The notes below the pieces were generated by a model. That model ran no database searches and was not told the DNA's origin. It was given only the letters and a program-made list of their open reading frames with translations. The translations under genes and the position numbers were made by a program. A stretch of DNA of 56,852 nucleotides from Bacillota bacterium (GTDB lineage Bacteria; Bacillota; Sulfobacillia; UBA995; UBA9673): positions 1 to 56,852 of the forward strand of contig QZJP01000078.1 of NCBI GenBank assembly GCA_003599345.1. Direction: 5' to 3'. Shown piece by piece: positions 34,045-42,710 of the stretch (position 1 is the stretch's first letter; each line of letters begins with the position of its first letter).

Positions 34045-35012
34045 ACAACTCTCGACGCGAGGCTCTCCGGGCAGCCATAGCGAAGGAACTCGGCTCGGTC
34101 AGCGGCGACGGAGCCTTGTTCACCGAGCCAAACGCGAGCGACCGAAGCGGGGAAGTCCGCCGCGCCTCAGGAACGGGTGCCGGCCTCGCCAGCGTGTTCG
34201 AGGTCCTCGAGGACTTCCCGCGGATAGCACCGCGAGAAGCCGCCGTGAGGGAGACGGTCGAGCTACTTCTGGCCCTGCCCGCACCGGGGGCCTTCAGGCG
34301 CAGGATCCTACCCGGAGGATTCGACCGCCGCTGGGGCTTCTGGCCGGCCCTGGCACTCATCAAGAGCCAGACAAGGGTCATGTCACCGGGCTTCTGGCTC
34401 GCGGCAGCCCTGGCGACTCTAGTCGCGGCCGCGACGACAGTGAACCTCTGGTCCGGAACCCAGGTGGGCGCCGGTTCGGTGACGGCGCTGGCGCTCCCTC
34501 TGGCGGTGGTCTCGCCGGCTGCAGCGGCGCTCAGCGTCAGTTACGCCCTCCGTTCATTCGGACGAGGTCCATGGGAAGTCGAATTGTCGTGTCCCATAAC
34601 TCCGGCCGCCATGGCCGTGGGCCGGCTGGTCATCGTTGTTGCCTACGTTACAGGACTCGCTCTTGCGGCGAGCGCCGTCCTGTGGGGCGTGGCGGGCCCG
34701 TCTCGCGTCCCGGGCTCCCTCGGGGTCCTGGTAGTGACCTGGCTGGCCCCGGTGCTGTTCCTGGCGGCCCTGAGCTTCTACCTCTCGCTCCGGATCTCCC
34801 CGGTGTTCGCGTCCGCCGCGGCCCTGACCCTCTGGGGGGTCCAGGTGGTCTTTGGTCCCTGGCGGCCGGAGTGGTCGCTCCTGACCCTCCCCGGAGAGCC
34901 AGTGGCTGCTTCCTCGCTCATGATGCTCGTTCTCACTCCCATTCTCATAGCGGCATCGCTACCGGCGGCGCGGTTCGCAGCGGAACGTTGCTCAGGGAGG
35001 CCTGTGGGGTGA
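34041..35012 (+). CDS. Membrane protein, candidate anti-sigma factor or ABC permease
   Basis: A 323-residue protein with a soluble N-terminal part of about 105 residues, then six hydrophobic segments (for example FWLAAALATLVAAATTVNLW, LVIVVAYVTGLALAASAVLW, LAPVLFLAALSFYLSLRI). A cytosolic N-terminal sigma-binding segment followed by helices suits an anti-sigma factor; a permease role with the downstream ATPase is equally possible. The zinc-type HxxxCxxC motif of common anti-sigma factors is absent. ATG 34041 overlaps the sigma factor stop, and its own stop overlaps the next start (GTGA). Confidence 0.65.
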   Translation: MNNSRREALRAAIAKELGSVSGDGALFTEPNASDRSGEVRRASGTGAGLASVFEVLEDFPRIAPREAAVRETVELLLALPAPGAFRRRILPGGFDRRWGFWPALALIKSQTRVMSPGFWLAAALATLVAAATTVNLWSGTQVGAGSVTALALPLAVVSPAAAALSVSYALRSFGRGPWEVELSCPITPAAMAVGRLVIVVAYVTGLALAASAVLWGVAGPSRVPGSLGVLVVTWLAPVLFLAALSFYLSLRISPVFASAAALTLWGVQVVFGPWRPEWSLLTLPGEPVAASSLMMLVLTPILIAASLPAARFAAERCSGRPVG

Positions 35013-36067
35013 CGAACAAGGTGAACGGCAACCCCAGTCATCCGGGAGTCCGAACTGACCCTAGCTCCAACCCCGTTCCACGACCTATTGTCCGCGACCT
35101 GGGAAAACGCTACCGCGGAGCACGGCAGCCGGCCCTGCGCGGCGTGACGGCCGAGTTCGAGGTCGGAGTGACGGTCCTCGTCGGTCCGAACGGAGCCGGG
35201 AAGACCACTCTGCTCCGGATACTGGGAGCGATACTCGCGCCGACCACGGGCGCCGTCCTGTGGCGCGGAAGGCCTGTCGACGAGGCCCCGGTGGCCTACC
35301 GTGACGTCGTGGGGTATCTGCCTCAGGACTTCCTGCCCTACGAAGAGATGAGTTCCGGCCGGTTCCTGTCCTACATCGCCGCGCTGAAGGGCATACCGCG
35401 ACCGTTCGTTCCAGGCCGCGTGGCGGAAGTCCTCAGGCTGGTAGGCCTTGAGGGCGAAGCGGTAGGCCGCCCCTGCCGCACGCTGTCTCACGGACAGGTG
35501 AGGCGCCTGGGACTGGCCCAAGCTCTCCTGAACGACCCGCAGGTCCTCCTCCTGGACGAACCGACCGCAGGCATCGACCCCGAGGGACGCCTGGACCTGC
35601 TCGAGCTCGTACGCACTCACGGCGTGGGGAAGGTGGTCATTCTCAGCACTCACACCCTGGCCGACGCGGGTCAGGTCGCCGACCGTATAGCGTGCCTCGA
35701 CAACGGCCGGTTGACGGCCCTCGCGGACCGGGAGGCGTTCGTGGGCGCGGCAGCCGGTCGTGTCCTTGAGGGTATCGTGACCCGCGAGGAGGGCGCCGTG
35801 CTCCAATCCCTGACGGGAACCGCGGTCACCGAGCGGGTGCCGGTGGGGGAGGATCTCCTCAGGATCAGGCTTGTCGCCCTTCCCGGTGTCGTGGCTCAGA
35901 CTGCGGGGGCCTGCATTCCGAGGACCGGTGGGAACCTCGTGTCCCGCTGCCGCCTCCGCGGGGGACTGGCACAAGCCGAGCCCGGCCTCGAGGACGCCTA
36001 CGTCTACCACCGTCTCGCCTCGGGAACCCATCCCGGCATCTGGGCCGCCCCAGGCACCGTACGATGA
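35009..36067 (+). CDS. ABC transporter ATPase, second copy in the operon
   Basis: 352 residues. Walker A GPNGAGKTT, Q-loop LPQDFLPYEEM, Walker B LLLDEPTAGID and the H-loop STHT are intact. The signature is LSHGQVRR instead of LSGGQ, a tolerated change. An N-terminal extension of about 25 residues and a C-terminal region of about 120 residues flank the core. It starts at GTG 35009 over the preceding stop. Its membrane partner is most likely the product of 34041. It is the last gene of the six-gene operon beginning at 29452. Confidence 0.88.
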   Translation: MTNKVNGNPSHPGVRTDPSSNPVPRPIVRDLGKRYRGARQPALRGVTAEFEVGVTVLVGPNGAGKTTLLRILGAILAPTTGAVLWRGRPVDEAPVAYRDVVGYLPQDFLPYEEMSSGRFLSYIAALKGIPRPFVPGRVAEVLRLVGLEGEAVGRPCRTLSHGQVRRLGLAQALLNDPQVLLLDEPTAGIDPEGRLDLLELVRTHGVGKVVILSTHTLADAGQVADRIACLDNGRLTALADREAFVGAAAGRVLEGIVTREEGAVLQSLTGTAVTERVPVGEDLLRIRLVALPGVVAQTAGACIPRTGGNLVSRCRLRGGLAQAEPGLEDAYVYHRLASGTHPGIWAAPGTVR

Positions 36068-36150
36068 AGGAACCCGGTTGCCCTCGGAGTATACCTCGGT
36101 GACCTTTCGCGCCACGAAGCATCACCGGGCGTCCGATGGGGGAGTCCGAC

Positions 36151-36217
36151 ATGCCGTCGACCTTCAGAGCCCCGCGCCACCGCGACTTCCACTCTTTCTG
36201 CAGCGAGATACCGGGAG
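36151..36217 (+). pseudogene. Decayed copy of the MFS N-terminal coding segment
   Basis: ATG 36151 opens a short frame reading MPSTFRAPRHRDFH, closely resembling STFRALRHSSYR encoded just upstream of the MFS gene at 36239-36274. The residues after it (SFCSEIPGVGGD) still align loosely with MFWSAQMVSLLG of the MFS protein. It appears to be the remnant of a second, related MFS gene start, or a diverged tandem duplication of about 86 bases. Confidence 0.45.
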
Positions 36218-36274
36218 TAGGAGGAGACCTCCACGGCGTCCACTTTCAGAGCGCTCCGCCACTCTAGCTACCGG

Positions 36275-37504
36275 ATGTTCTGGTCCGCCCAGATGGTCTC
36301 ACTTCTTGGGACCTGGATGCAGGTAACGGGCCAGGCTTGGCTCGTCTTGACGATGACCGGCTCCGCCTTCAGGCTCGGGGTCATCTCCACGGTCCAATGG
36401 ACTCCGGTCCTGTTGTTGTCGCTGTACGCCGGAGTAGTGGCCGACCGTTTCCCCAAGCGCAGGATTCTGATAGTGACCCAGTCAGGCATGTGTCTTCTCG
36501 CCCTGACGGTCGCCTGGCTGACACTATCGGGGCGCGTTGAGTACTGGCACCTGTTAGTCGCCGCGGCCCTTGTGGGAACACTCCAGGCTTTCGACTTCCC
36601 GACCAGACAGGCTTTCACTGTCGAGATGGTGGGGCGGGACGATCTCCTCAACGCCATCGCCCTCAACTCCAGCATCTTCAACCTGGCCCGGGTGGTCGGC
36701 CCGGCCGCGGCCGGGCTCGTCATCGAGACCTTCGGAATCGGGTGGGCGTTCCTCCTCAACGGCGTAAGCTACTTCGGGGTCCTCTATGTCCTGGCCGTCA
36801 TGCGCGTCCCCGATAGGATCAGGGCGAGGGAGGACAAGGCCATAGCCGAGATACGGGCAGGGCTCGGCTACATCGGACGGACACGCGTGGTCCTGGGCCT
36901 CATGGTCCTCATCGCGCTGGTCTCGGTGTTCGCTCTCAACTTCAACGTCCTTGTGCCTCTCCTGGTGCGGAACGTGCTGGGGGGTGAAGCCAGGGAATAC
37001 GGCTTCATGATGTCAGCCATGGGCGTCGGGGCCCTTACGGGGTCCTTGAGCCTGGCCACCTTCGGCGCGAAGGGCCGTGAAACGAGACTGGCTCTCGCGG
37101 GGGTCCTCGTCTTGGGCCTCAGCCAGCTGGGTCTGGCGGTCATCACGGGGTGGACGCTCTCGGCCGCGGCCCTGTTCGTCTGCGGCGCGGCAATGGTCAC
37201 GTTCGCCACATCCTCCAACACTGCCATCCAGCTCACAGTTCCCGACGAACTCAGGGGCAGGGTCATGAGCGTCCACAGCCTCGTCTTCATAGGGGTGACG
37301 CCTCTCGGGGCGTTCATCACCGGCTCCCTGGCGGAGTATCTCGGGTCGTCGGTCACCTTCGGGGTGGCCGGGGCTATCGCCATTCTTACCGGCCTGGGAA
37401 TCCGGGCGTCCGGGCTGCTGCGGGCTACCACCGCGGCGGACCGAACCGAAGCGTCCCCGAGGCCCGCAGGCCGGGCCGGAGCAACTGACGGCCGCGGCTC
37501 TTGA
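36275..37504 (+). CDS. MFS exporter of the EntS/MFS_3 type; start uncertain
   Basis: At least 409 residues with about eleven to twelve helices; it has the family pattern MFWSAQMVSLLGTWMQVTGQAW, GVVADRFPKRRILI and PDELRGRVMSVHSL. Efflux of a siderophore- or drug-like molecule is typical for the group. The frame continues upstream of ATG 36275 with FRALRHSSYR, the conserved family N-terminus, back to a stop at 36218-36220, but with no ATG, GTG or TTG. AGGAGGAGA at 36219-36227 sits six bases before an ACG at 36233, which would be an unusual start. Either ACG initiation, an upstream frameshift, or a shortened protein from ATG 36275. Confidence 0.8.
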   Translation: MFWSAQMVSLLGTWMQVTGQAWLVLTMTGSAFRLGVISTVQWTPVLLLSLYAGVVADRFPKRRILIVTQSGMCLLALTVAWLTLSGRVEYWHLLVAAALVGTLQAFDFPTRQAFTVEMVGRDDLLNAIALNSSIFNLARVVGPAAAGLVIETFGIGWAFLLNGVSYFGVLYVLAVMRVPDRIRAREDKAIAEIRAGLGYIGRTRVVLGLMVLIALVSVFALNFNVLVPLLVRNVLGGEAREYGFMMSAMGVGALTGSLSLATFGAKGRETRLALAGVLVLGLSQLGLAVITGWTLSAAALFVCGAAMVTFATSSNTAIQLTVPDELRGRVMSVHSLVFIGVTPLGAFITGSLAEYLGSSVTFGVAGAIAILTGLGIRASGLLRATTAADRTEASPRPAGRAGATDGRGS

Positions 37505-37603
37505 AGTTGGCGCTCGTCAGCCGAAGGTGATGCCGTCTAGGGGGCGAATTGCGGAAGACACCCGCCATGCCCGGCAATTCTACGAAACAGGTGACCCTAT
37601 AAC

Positions 37604-39151
37604 GTGTCAACCAAAGGTAAGGTCCGCGGCGGGACGCCGGTAAGGGTCAGAATGGCCCCCAGCCCCACCGGGCCCGTCCACGTAGGGAACCTCCATACCG
37701 CCCTGTTCAACTGGCTTTTCGCGAGAGGCCGGGGCGGGAAGTTCGTGCTCCGTTTCGAGGACACCGACCGTGAACGCTCCGAAGCCGGATTCGAACGTCT
37801 CATTTTCGAGGAGATGCGGTGGCTCGGTCTGGATTGGGACGAGGGACCCGACGTGGGCGGCCCCTACGGACCTTACAGGCAGTCGGAGCGGCTACCCCTC
37901 TACAGGGAATACGCGGAGAGGCTCCTGGGCTCCGGCCACGTCTACCCCTGCTACTGCACCCAGGAGGAGCTCGACGCCGAGCGGCGTGAGGCCCAGAAAG
38001 CCGGACGAGCCTACAAGTACGGTGGGCGCTGCCGCCGGCTGGACAGGGCGGGACGGGCGGCCATGGAGAGTGAGGGCCGGGCGCCGGCCCTGAGGTTCGC
38101 GGTGCCGGAAGGACAGGTAATCGGCATCGACGACCTCATCCGCGGCCGCATCGACTACCCTACCGACTCCATCAGCGACTTCATCATCGTCCGGCCCAAC
38201 GGGATGCCGCTCTACAACTTCGCGGTTGTCGTCGACGACATCACCATGGACATCACCCACGTCATCCGGGGTGAAGGGCACATCTCCAACACGCCGGTCC
38301 AGTGCCTGCTCTACGACGCTCTAGACGCGGAGCGGCCCGCGTTCGGACACGTGGGGCACATCCTCCTGCCCAGCCGCGAGAAGATGGCGAAGCGCGCGGG
38401 GAACGCCTATGTGGGCATGTACCGGGAACAGGGTTTCCTTCCCGAAGCCGTGGTGAACTTCATGGCCCTGCTTGGCTGGACTCCCCCGGACGGCCGTGAG
38501 TTCCTCTCTCTGCGGGAGATCGTCCGGGAGTTTTCCATCGACAGGGTGACCAAGGCCCCGTCGGTTTTCGATCATGACAAACTGACGTGGATGAACGCCA
38601 ATTACATCAGGCGCCTGAGCGAGCGCGAGCTTGCCGAGAGATGCCTGCCCTTCCTGAAGGACGCGGGTCTCGTCTCGCGGGACCTCACGCCGGACGGTGG
38701 GAGAGAGGAAGACAGGCCCCCGGCTCCTCCGGGCATGGTGCGTTCAGACTTCGCCCGCGTCACATGGATTGTTTCGCTAGAACAAGAGCGCGTCCAGACG
38801 CTGGCCGAGATCGTGCCGGCCACCGAGTTCTTCTTTCGCCGGGAGATCGACTATGAGAAAAACGCGGTGACGGCCTTGCGGGCGCCAGGGGTCCGGGACG
38901 CGCTCGCCAAGGCCCTCGCTGAATTCGAAGCGTGCCCGGAGTGGCTTCCCGAGACGCTGGAGGCCGCCGGCCGGCGTGTCGTCTCGGACCTCGGCCTGTC
39001 GCCGAAAGAGGTGTTCCAGCCGGTGCGGGCGGCGATCACCGGGCGGTTGGCAAGCCCGCCTCTCTTCGACACGATGGCCGCCCTCGGACGGGAGTTGTGC
39101 CTGGCCCGGTTGGCCAGGGCCGTCTCCAACAACAGCTCGGAGGTGAGCTAG
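37604..39151 (+). CDS. gltX: Glutamyl-tRNA synthetase
   Basis: Class I aminoacyl-tRNA synthetase charging tRNA-Glu. 515 residues. The HIGH-type signature is varied to HVGN (PSPTGPVHVGNLHTALFNWL) and the KMSKS-type signature to KMAKR (REKMAKRAGN). VLRFEDTDRERS, the CYC zinc region near 108-110 and VIRGEGHISNTPVQ are conserved. The anticodon-binding half continues to the end. Start GTG 37604. In Bacillota without glutaminyl-tRNA synthetase this enzyme often also charges tRNA-Gln; whether it is non-discriminating is not readable here. Confidence 0.93.
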   Translation: MSTKGKVRGGTPVRVRMAPSPTGPVHVGNLHTALFNWLFARGRGGKFVLRFEDTDRERSEAGFERLIFEEMRWLGLDWDEGPDVGGPYGPYRQSERLPLYREYAERLLGSGHVYPCYCTQEELDAERREAQKAGRAYKYGGRCRRLDRAGRAAMESEGRAPALRFAVPEGQVIGIDDLIRGRIDYPTDSISDFIIVRPNGMPLYNFAVVVDDITMDITHVIRGEGHISNTPVQCLLYDALDAERPAFGHVGHILLPSREKMAKRAGNAYVGMYREQGFLPEAVVNFMALLGWTPPDGREFLSLREIVREFSIDRVTKAPSVFDHDKLTWMNANYIRRLSERELAERCLPFLKDAGLVSRDLTPDGGREEDRPPAPPGMVRSDFARVTWIVSLEQERVQTLAEIVPATEFFFRREIDYEKNAVTALRAPGVRDALAKALAEFEACPEWLPETLEAAGRRVVSDLGLSPKEVFQPVRAAITGRLASPPLFDTMAALGRELCLARLARAVSNNSSEVS

Positions 39152-39152
39152 A

Positions 39153-39758
39153 GTGGCTCGGGTGAACATCATCAAGCCTGGACGCGTGGCTGAGCCCTTT
39201 ACGGCCCGCTCGCTGGCCTGGGGGGCGGTCCTCGTCGCCCTGGGAATCCTTCTGCCTGTGCTCTTGCACCCGTTCGGCCTCGGACTCGTGCTCCTGCCCA
39301 TGAACTTCGTCGCGTTGCTTGCCGGATGTGTAGCGGGGGCGTGGACAGGCGCCGCGGTAGGCGTCGTGACGCCCCTTCTGAGTGCCCTAGTCACGGGTAT
39401 GCCGCCCTTGGCTCCCTTTCCGGTCGCCCAGCTGATGGCGGTTGAACTGGGCCTGTATGGCATGGCCACCGGACTTCTCTACTCCCGGCTGAAGGCAGGC
39501 GTCGTCCCGGCCGTCGTCGGCGGAAACCTGGCCGGAAGGCTGGCCTACGGGCTCGTCGGCTTCTATCTCCTTCCTCTCATCGGCCTGGAGCGAGTGCCGC
39601 TCCTGTTCCCGCTGACAGGCGCGGTGGTAACCGGATTACCCGGCCTCGCGGTCCAGGTGGTCCTCATCCCGGCGCTGGTCGTGGCCATCGAGCGCCACGT
39701 GGGCACGGGACTCCGACCCCGCGGCTCTCACCCGCGGTGGCTTTGGGGACGGCGGTAG
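39153..39758 (+). CDS. ECF transporter S component-like membrane protein
   Basis: A 201-residue protein with about six hydrophobic segments and the early LAWGAVLVALGILLPVLLH, typical of substrate-binding S components of energy-coupling-factor vitamin transporters. The Ala/Gly-rich helix GCVAGAWTGAAVGVV suits contact with a shared T component. The vitamin is not identifiable. No EcfA or EcfT is present in the window, which is normal for group II systems. Start GTG 39153, two bases after the gltX stop. Confidence 0.7.
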   Translation: MARVNIIKPGRVAEPFTARSLAWGAVLVALGILLPVLLHPFGLGLVLLPMNFVALLAGCVAGAWTGAAVGVVTPLLSALVTGMPPLAPFPVAQLMAVELGLYGMATGLLYSRLKAGVVPAVVGGNLAGRLAYGLVGFYLLPLIGLERVPLLFPLTGAVVTGLPGLAVQVVLIPALVVAIERHVGTGLRPRGSHPRWLWGRR

Positions 39759-39917
39759 GGCCGGGGCATGGTATCCAGACTTGCCTTCCGGTTGTTCGGC
39801 ACGGCCACGCGAGGCTCGCAGACCTCTAGCCTTCCGGGACCGCGGCGGACAACCCCCGCGTTGAGAGCACGCCCCACCTCCTCTCGTAACTGCCGCTTCT
39901 CCTTCACGCCGAGTTGT

Positions 39918-40770
39918 GTGGAGGCGGTGCGACGCAGCTGATCTCGGATGGGCCCGTCGGCGCTTGTCTTTCCGGGGGACTTGATTCGACCACGATCGTC
40001 CGGCTGATGAACGAACTTCTCGAGGAAAAGGACCGGGACGCGCGGTCCCTCGGGACGCGTCTTGAGACCTTCTCGGCCCTGTTCGACAACAACCCCATCG
40101 ATGAGAGGAACTACGTGGCGGAGGCCGTGGCCGGCACCCAGGCCGTCACGACGTATGTCCACCCGGCCCCGCGCGACATGGTGGAGGAACTTGCGGAGTT
40201 CGTCTGGCACCAAGAGGAACCCACGGTGAGCACGGGCCCCTACGCTCAATGGTGCGTCATGCGCGGGGCCTCGTCAAAGGTAAGGGTTCTCCTTGACGGG
40301 CAGGGCGGGGACGAACTCCTGGCGGGGTAGCCGTGCCTGTTGCGCTACGAGGACAAGAACTCCATGGCCTTCTCCATGGAATCCCGCGTGCCGTACCTCG
40401 ACCAGGAACTTGTCGAGCACATACTCGCCCTGCCCGAGGAGGCGATAATCCGGGGCGGGTGGAGCCGGCACATCTTGAGAGAGGCGATGGCCGGACTCCT
40501 TCCCGAGAGAATCCGCCGGCGACTCTGGAAGGTCGGCTTCACCACCCCGGAGTTCCGGTGGCTCCAGAACCGCAGGGCGGTGTTCACGGGCCTCATGGTG
40601 AGCCCCCTCTTCCAGAGCAGGCCGTACTGGAACGCGGACAAGGTGCTCGACGCCTTCCGGCGGGCGCGGGGCAACTCGAGAACTCCATGTTCTTCTCGAG
40701 GGCCATCAACACCGAGGCGTGGCAGCGAACGTTCTTCCACCCCGACGGATCCGTCCGCCGCAGGCCTCCC
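39918..40770 (+). pseudogene. asnB: Decayed asparagine synthetase (glutamine-hydrolysing) gene
   Basis: The synthetase half is recognisable but broken at several points. VEAVRR (39918-39935) is in one frame and QLISDGPVGACLSGGLDST, with the ATP-pyrophosphatase loop SGGLDS, continues in another. The frame runs to LLDGQGGDELLAG and then a TAG (40328-40330). Directly after it, in the same frame, comes LLRYEDKNSMAFSMESRVPY, which in intact enzymes lies some 70-100 residues further on, so an internal deletion is present. A further shift near 40672 moves the end (GQLENSMFFSRAINTEAWQR) into a third frame. The N-terminal glutaminase domain is missing. A single sequencing error cannot explain this. 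Confidence 0.8.
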
Positions 40771-40838
40771 TCGTCTTTCGTGGAAGCGGGGGACTCGGGT
40801 TGGGCCGTTGGGCCGCTTGGCGACGTGGCCGCTAGGCC

Positions 40839-41319
40839 GAATCCCGGGAAGCACGTGTTCGCTACGGCCCGAGGCCGAGTCTTCACCCGCTTGCCCTTGC
40901 GCACGGACCTCGTACGAGCCGGAGACAACCTGACGGAGGTGGCCCTGAAGGCTCTCGACCGGAACGGCTGGACCTCCCTGCGGGACGGAGACATCGTGGC
41001 CGTCTCCGAGAAGGTGGTGGCCATCTCGCAGGGCAGGTCGTTCCCGCTGGAGAGAATCCACCCGTCGTGGCCCGCCCGGCTCCTGTCCTTGGCCAGGGAG
41101 CGGAGCAGACCCCGCTCGCCCTGCTACGACCGGTCGCGCCCGAACATCCTGCCAGGGACGTGGGCCTCGACGCGGACCGGGTCGCGGCCGTCGCCGGTCG
41201 CTGGCGGGTCCCGACCGGGTCCTGGGGGGAGCCGGCGCGAGCCCATTCCTCAAGAGGGCATTTCCGGATTTGGCGAGTGCTTGGCAGGAATCCACATACC
41301 TTTTCGCATAATTCAGTAA
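40839..41319 (+). pseudogene. Decayed F420-0:gamma-glutamyl ligase-like domain
   Basis: From about 40839 the frame reads HVFATARGRVFTRLPLRTDL, then AGDNLTEVALKAL, LRDGDIVAVSEKVVAISQGR and ARLLSLA, strongly like the N-terminal part of CofE-type F420-0:glutamate ligase family proteins found in many Firmicutes. The similarity stops near 41095, where another frame carries TPLALLRPVAPEHPARDV, suggesting a frameshift; the rest of the catalytic domain is absent. No stop separates this domain from the asnB tail in their common frame, so the two could once have been one fused gene. The next gene starts at 41398. Confidence 0.6.
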
Positions 41320-41397
41320 ACCCGAGGCGCATAGCCAGGAACGCCCGCCAGGGAGCTCCCGTAGGTGCGGACCGCCCGGGCGGATAGGAGGTAACAC

Positions 41398-42450
41398 ATG
41401 GTGCAACGGCTAGCCAACAAGAGGTTGTCCCTTATCATCGCCCTGGTGGTTCTCACGGGCTTGGCGGCCATGCCGCTGGCGGGATGCAAGAAGGGGGGAG
41501 TGGCCGTCGGGGAACTCGCGGTCACGTGCCAACCTCACCCGGGGTTGTTCACTCTCTTCGCCGGCCTCAACATGGGCGGCTACGACCTGGAGACGGGCGA
41601 GAGCATGCACCCCCTGCGGACTAGAGTCAGGGAGGCCCTGGCCTCCGCCGACCCGGCCCTCTTCACTCCCTTCGCCAGCCTTCTGTCCCAGGCGCCACCG
41701 GAGAACCTCGCTCTCATGATGGTGAGGGACATAGGCGGTCCACCCGGCTTCTCCTACGACCTTAGCCGCGGGCTGAGAGAGGAAGGCTCCGCGGCCTGCC
41801 GCGCGCTATGGGCGGCAGCGGCGGAAGGCCTATGGGAGGACGTCTCGGAGGACCTCAACGCCATAGCCGACACTCTCGCCGCGTCCGGGGCACAAGCTGT
41901 GAGGGACGTCCTGGCCTACTGCCACGAGGAGACCAGCGCTCTCCGGGAGGTGCGTATCCTTGTCATCCCGCTCGCCTCTCAGGATTTCGTCTGCAGCTAC
42001 CTCGACGACCGAGCTTCCATGGGCTGCATAGTGCTGGGCGCCGCGGACACGGAGCGGCCCACGACGGTCCTACACCAGTACACCCGCCTGTATTTCGGTG
42101 ACGATCTTTTCCGGCAGATGGAGCTCGACGGCAAGCTCTCGCCCTTCGTGGCGGTCCGGGACAAGGCGAAAGAAGTGCCTCTCATCAAGCAATCATATGG
42201 CTCGCTCCAGGGCTTCGTCCAGGACTGCCTGATCCGCGCCCTGGTTCTCAGGGTCGGCGGAGGTGACGAAGCCGCGGTGGAGGCCGAGTATGACGCGGGC
42301 TTCACCCTGACCCCCGCATTCTACGAGGCCCTCGGGCAGTTCGAGGCGTCGTCCGAGACTCTCCTAGAGGCCCTTCCGGACATCCTGGCGGCGGTGGACG
42401 CCGGCGCCGTCCTGACGCGCATGGAGAGCGACCCGCCCGGGGCGCAATAA
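41398..42450 (+). CDS. Lipoprotein of unknown function
   Basis: A 350-residue exported lipoprotein. The signal peptide has a basic start (MVQRLANKRL), hydrophobic core and lipobox LAGC, with Cys30 as the lipid-modified residue. The mature region is helix-rich and acidic with conserved-looking blocks (PHPGLFTLFAGLNMGGYD, SYGSLQGFVQDCLIRALVLR); its PLRTRVREAL pattern resembles families of secreted helical proteins of the DUF4932 kind, but this is only an impression. Start ATG 41398 with GGAGGTAAC upstream. It is a monocistronic unit between decayed genes and a deacetylase. Confidence 0.78.
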   Translation: MVQRLANKRLSLIIALVVLTGLAAMPLAGCKKGGVAVGELAVTCQPHPGLFTLFAGLNMGGYDLETGESMHPLRTRVREALASADPALFTPFASLLSQAPPENLALMMVRDIGGPPGFSYDLSRGLREEGSAACRALWAAAAEGLWEDVSEDLNAIADTLAASGAQAVRDVLAYCHEETSALREVRILVIPLASQDFVCSYLDDRASMGCIVLGAADTERPTTVLHQYTRLYFGDDLFRQMELDGKLSPFVAVRDKAKEVPLIKQSYGSLQGFVQDCLIRALVLRVGGGDEAAVEAEYDAGFTLTPAFYEALGQFEASSETLLEALPDILAAVDAGAVLTRMESDPPGAQ

Positions 42451-42488
42451 CCAGCCCTCCGCATCGAGCAACCAGACGGTCCGACTAG

Positions 42489-42518
42489 GGGCGCTCCACC
42501 CGGGGCGCCCTTCGTTCC
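42489..42518 (+). terminator. Weak terminator after the lipoprotein gene
   Basis: GGGCGC (42489-42494) pairs with GCGCCC (42505-42510) and TTCGTTCC follows. The stem is short and the T-run is poor. Confidence 0.4.
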
Positions 42519-42710
42519 CCTGCCCATTCATTCACGCCTTCCCGTCCCTCCTCACATCTCTCGAGGCAGCTATGCCAGTGTTTCCTCTTGCCCGGGCTGA
42601 AGGTGAACACCCAGCGGCCAGAGAAACCGGGAGCCGTGCCGAACATCAGGACGCTACTCTCGCGGGTGATGGGCGTACCACGGGACCCGGGCTCGGGGGC
42701 GCCGGCTGCC

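Noticed and set aside
34778-36115. 445-residue frame on the minus strand
   Set aside because: Antisense to the second ABC ATPase; no recognisable domain and no start signals.
39153-39758. S component assigned to a specific vitamin such as thiamin or biotin
   Set aside because: No diagnostic motif and no riboswitch or pathway gene nearby.
41103-41319. Separate gene in the frame reading TPLALLRPVAPEHPARDV
   Set aside because: It looks coding over a short distance but has no start and no family; more likely debris of the F420-ligase-like gene.
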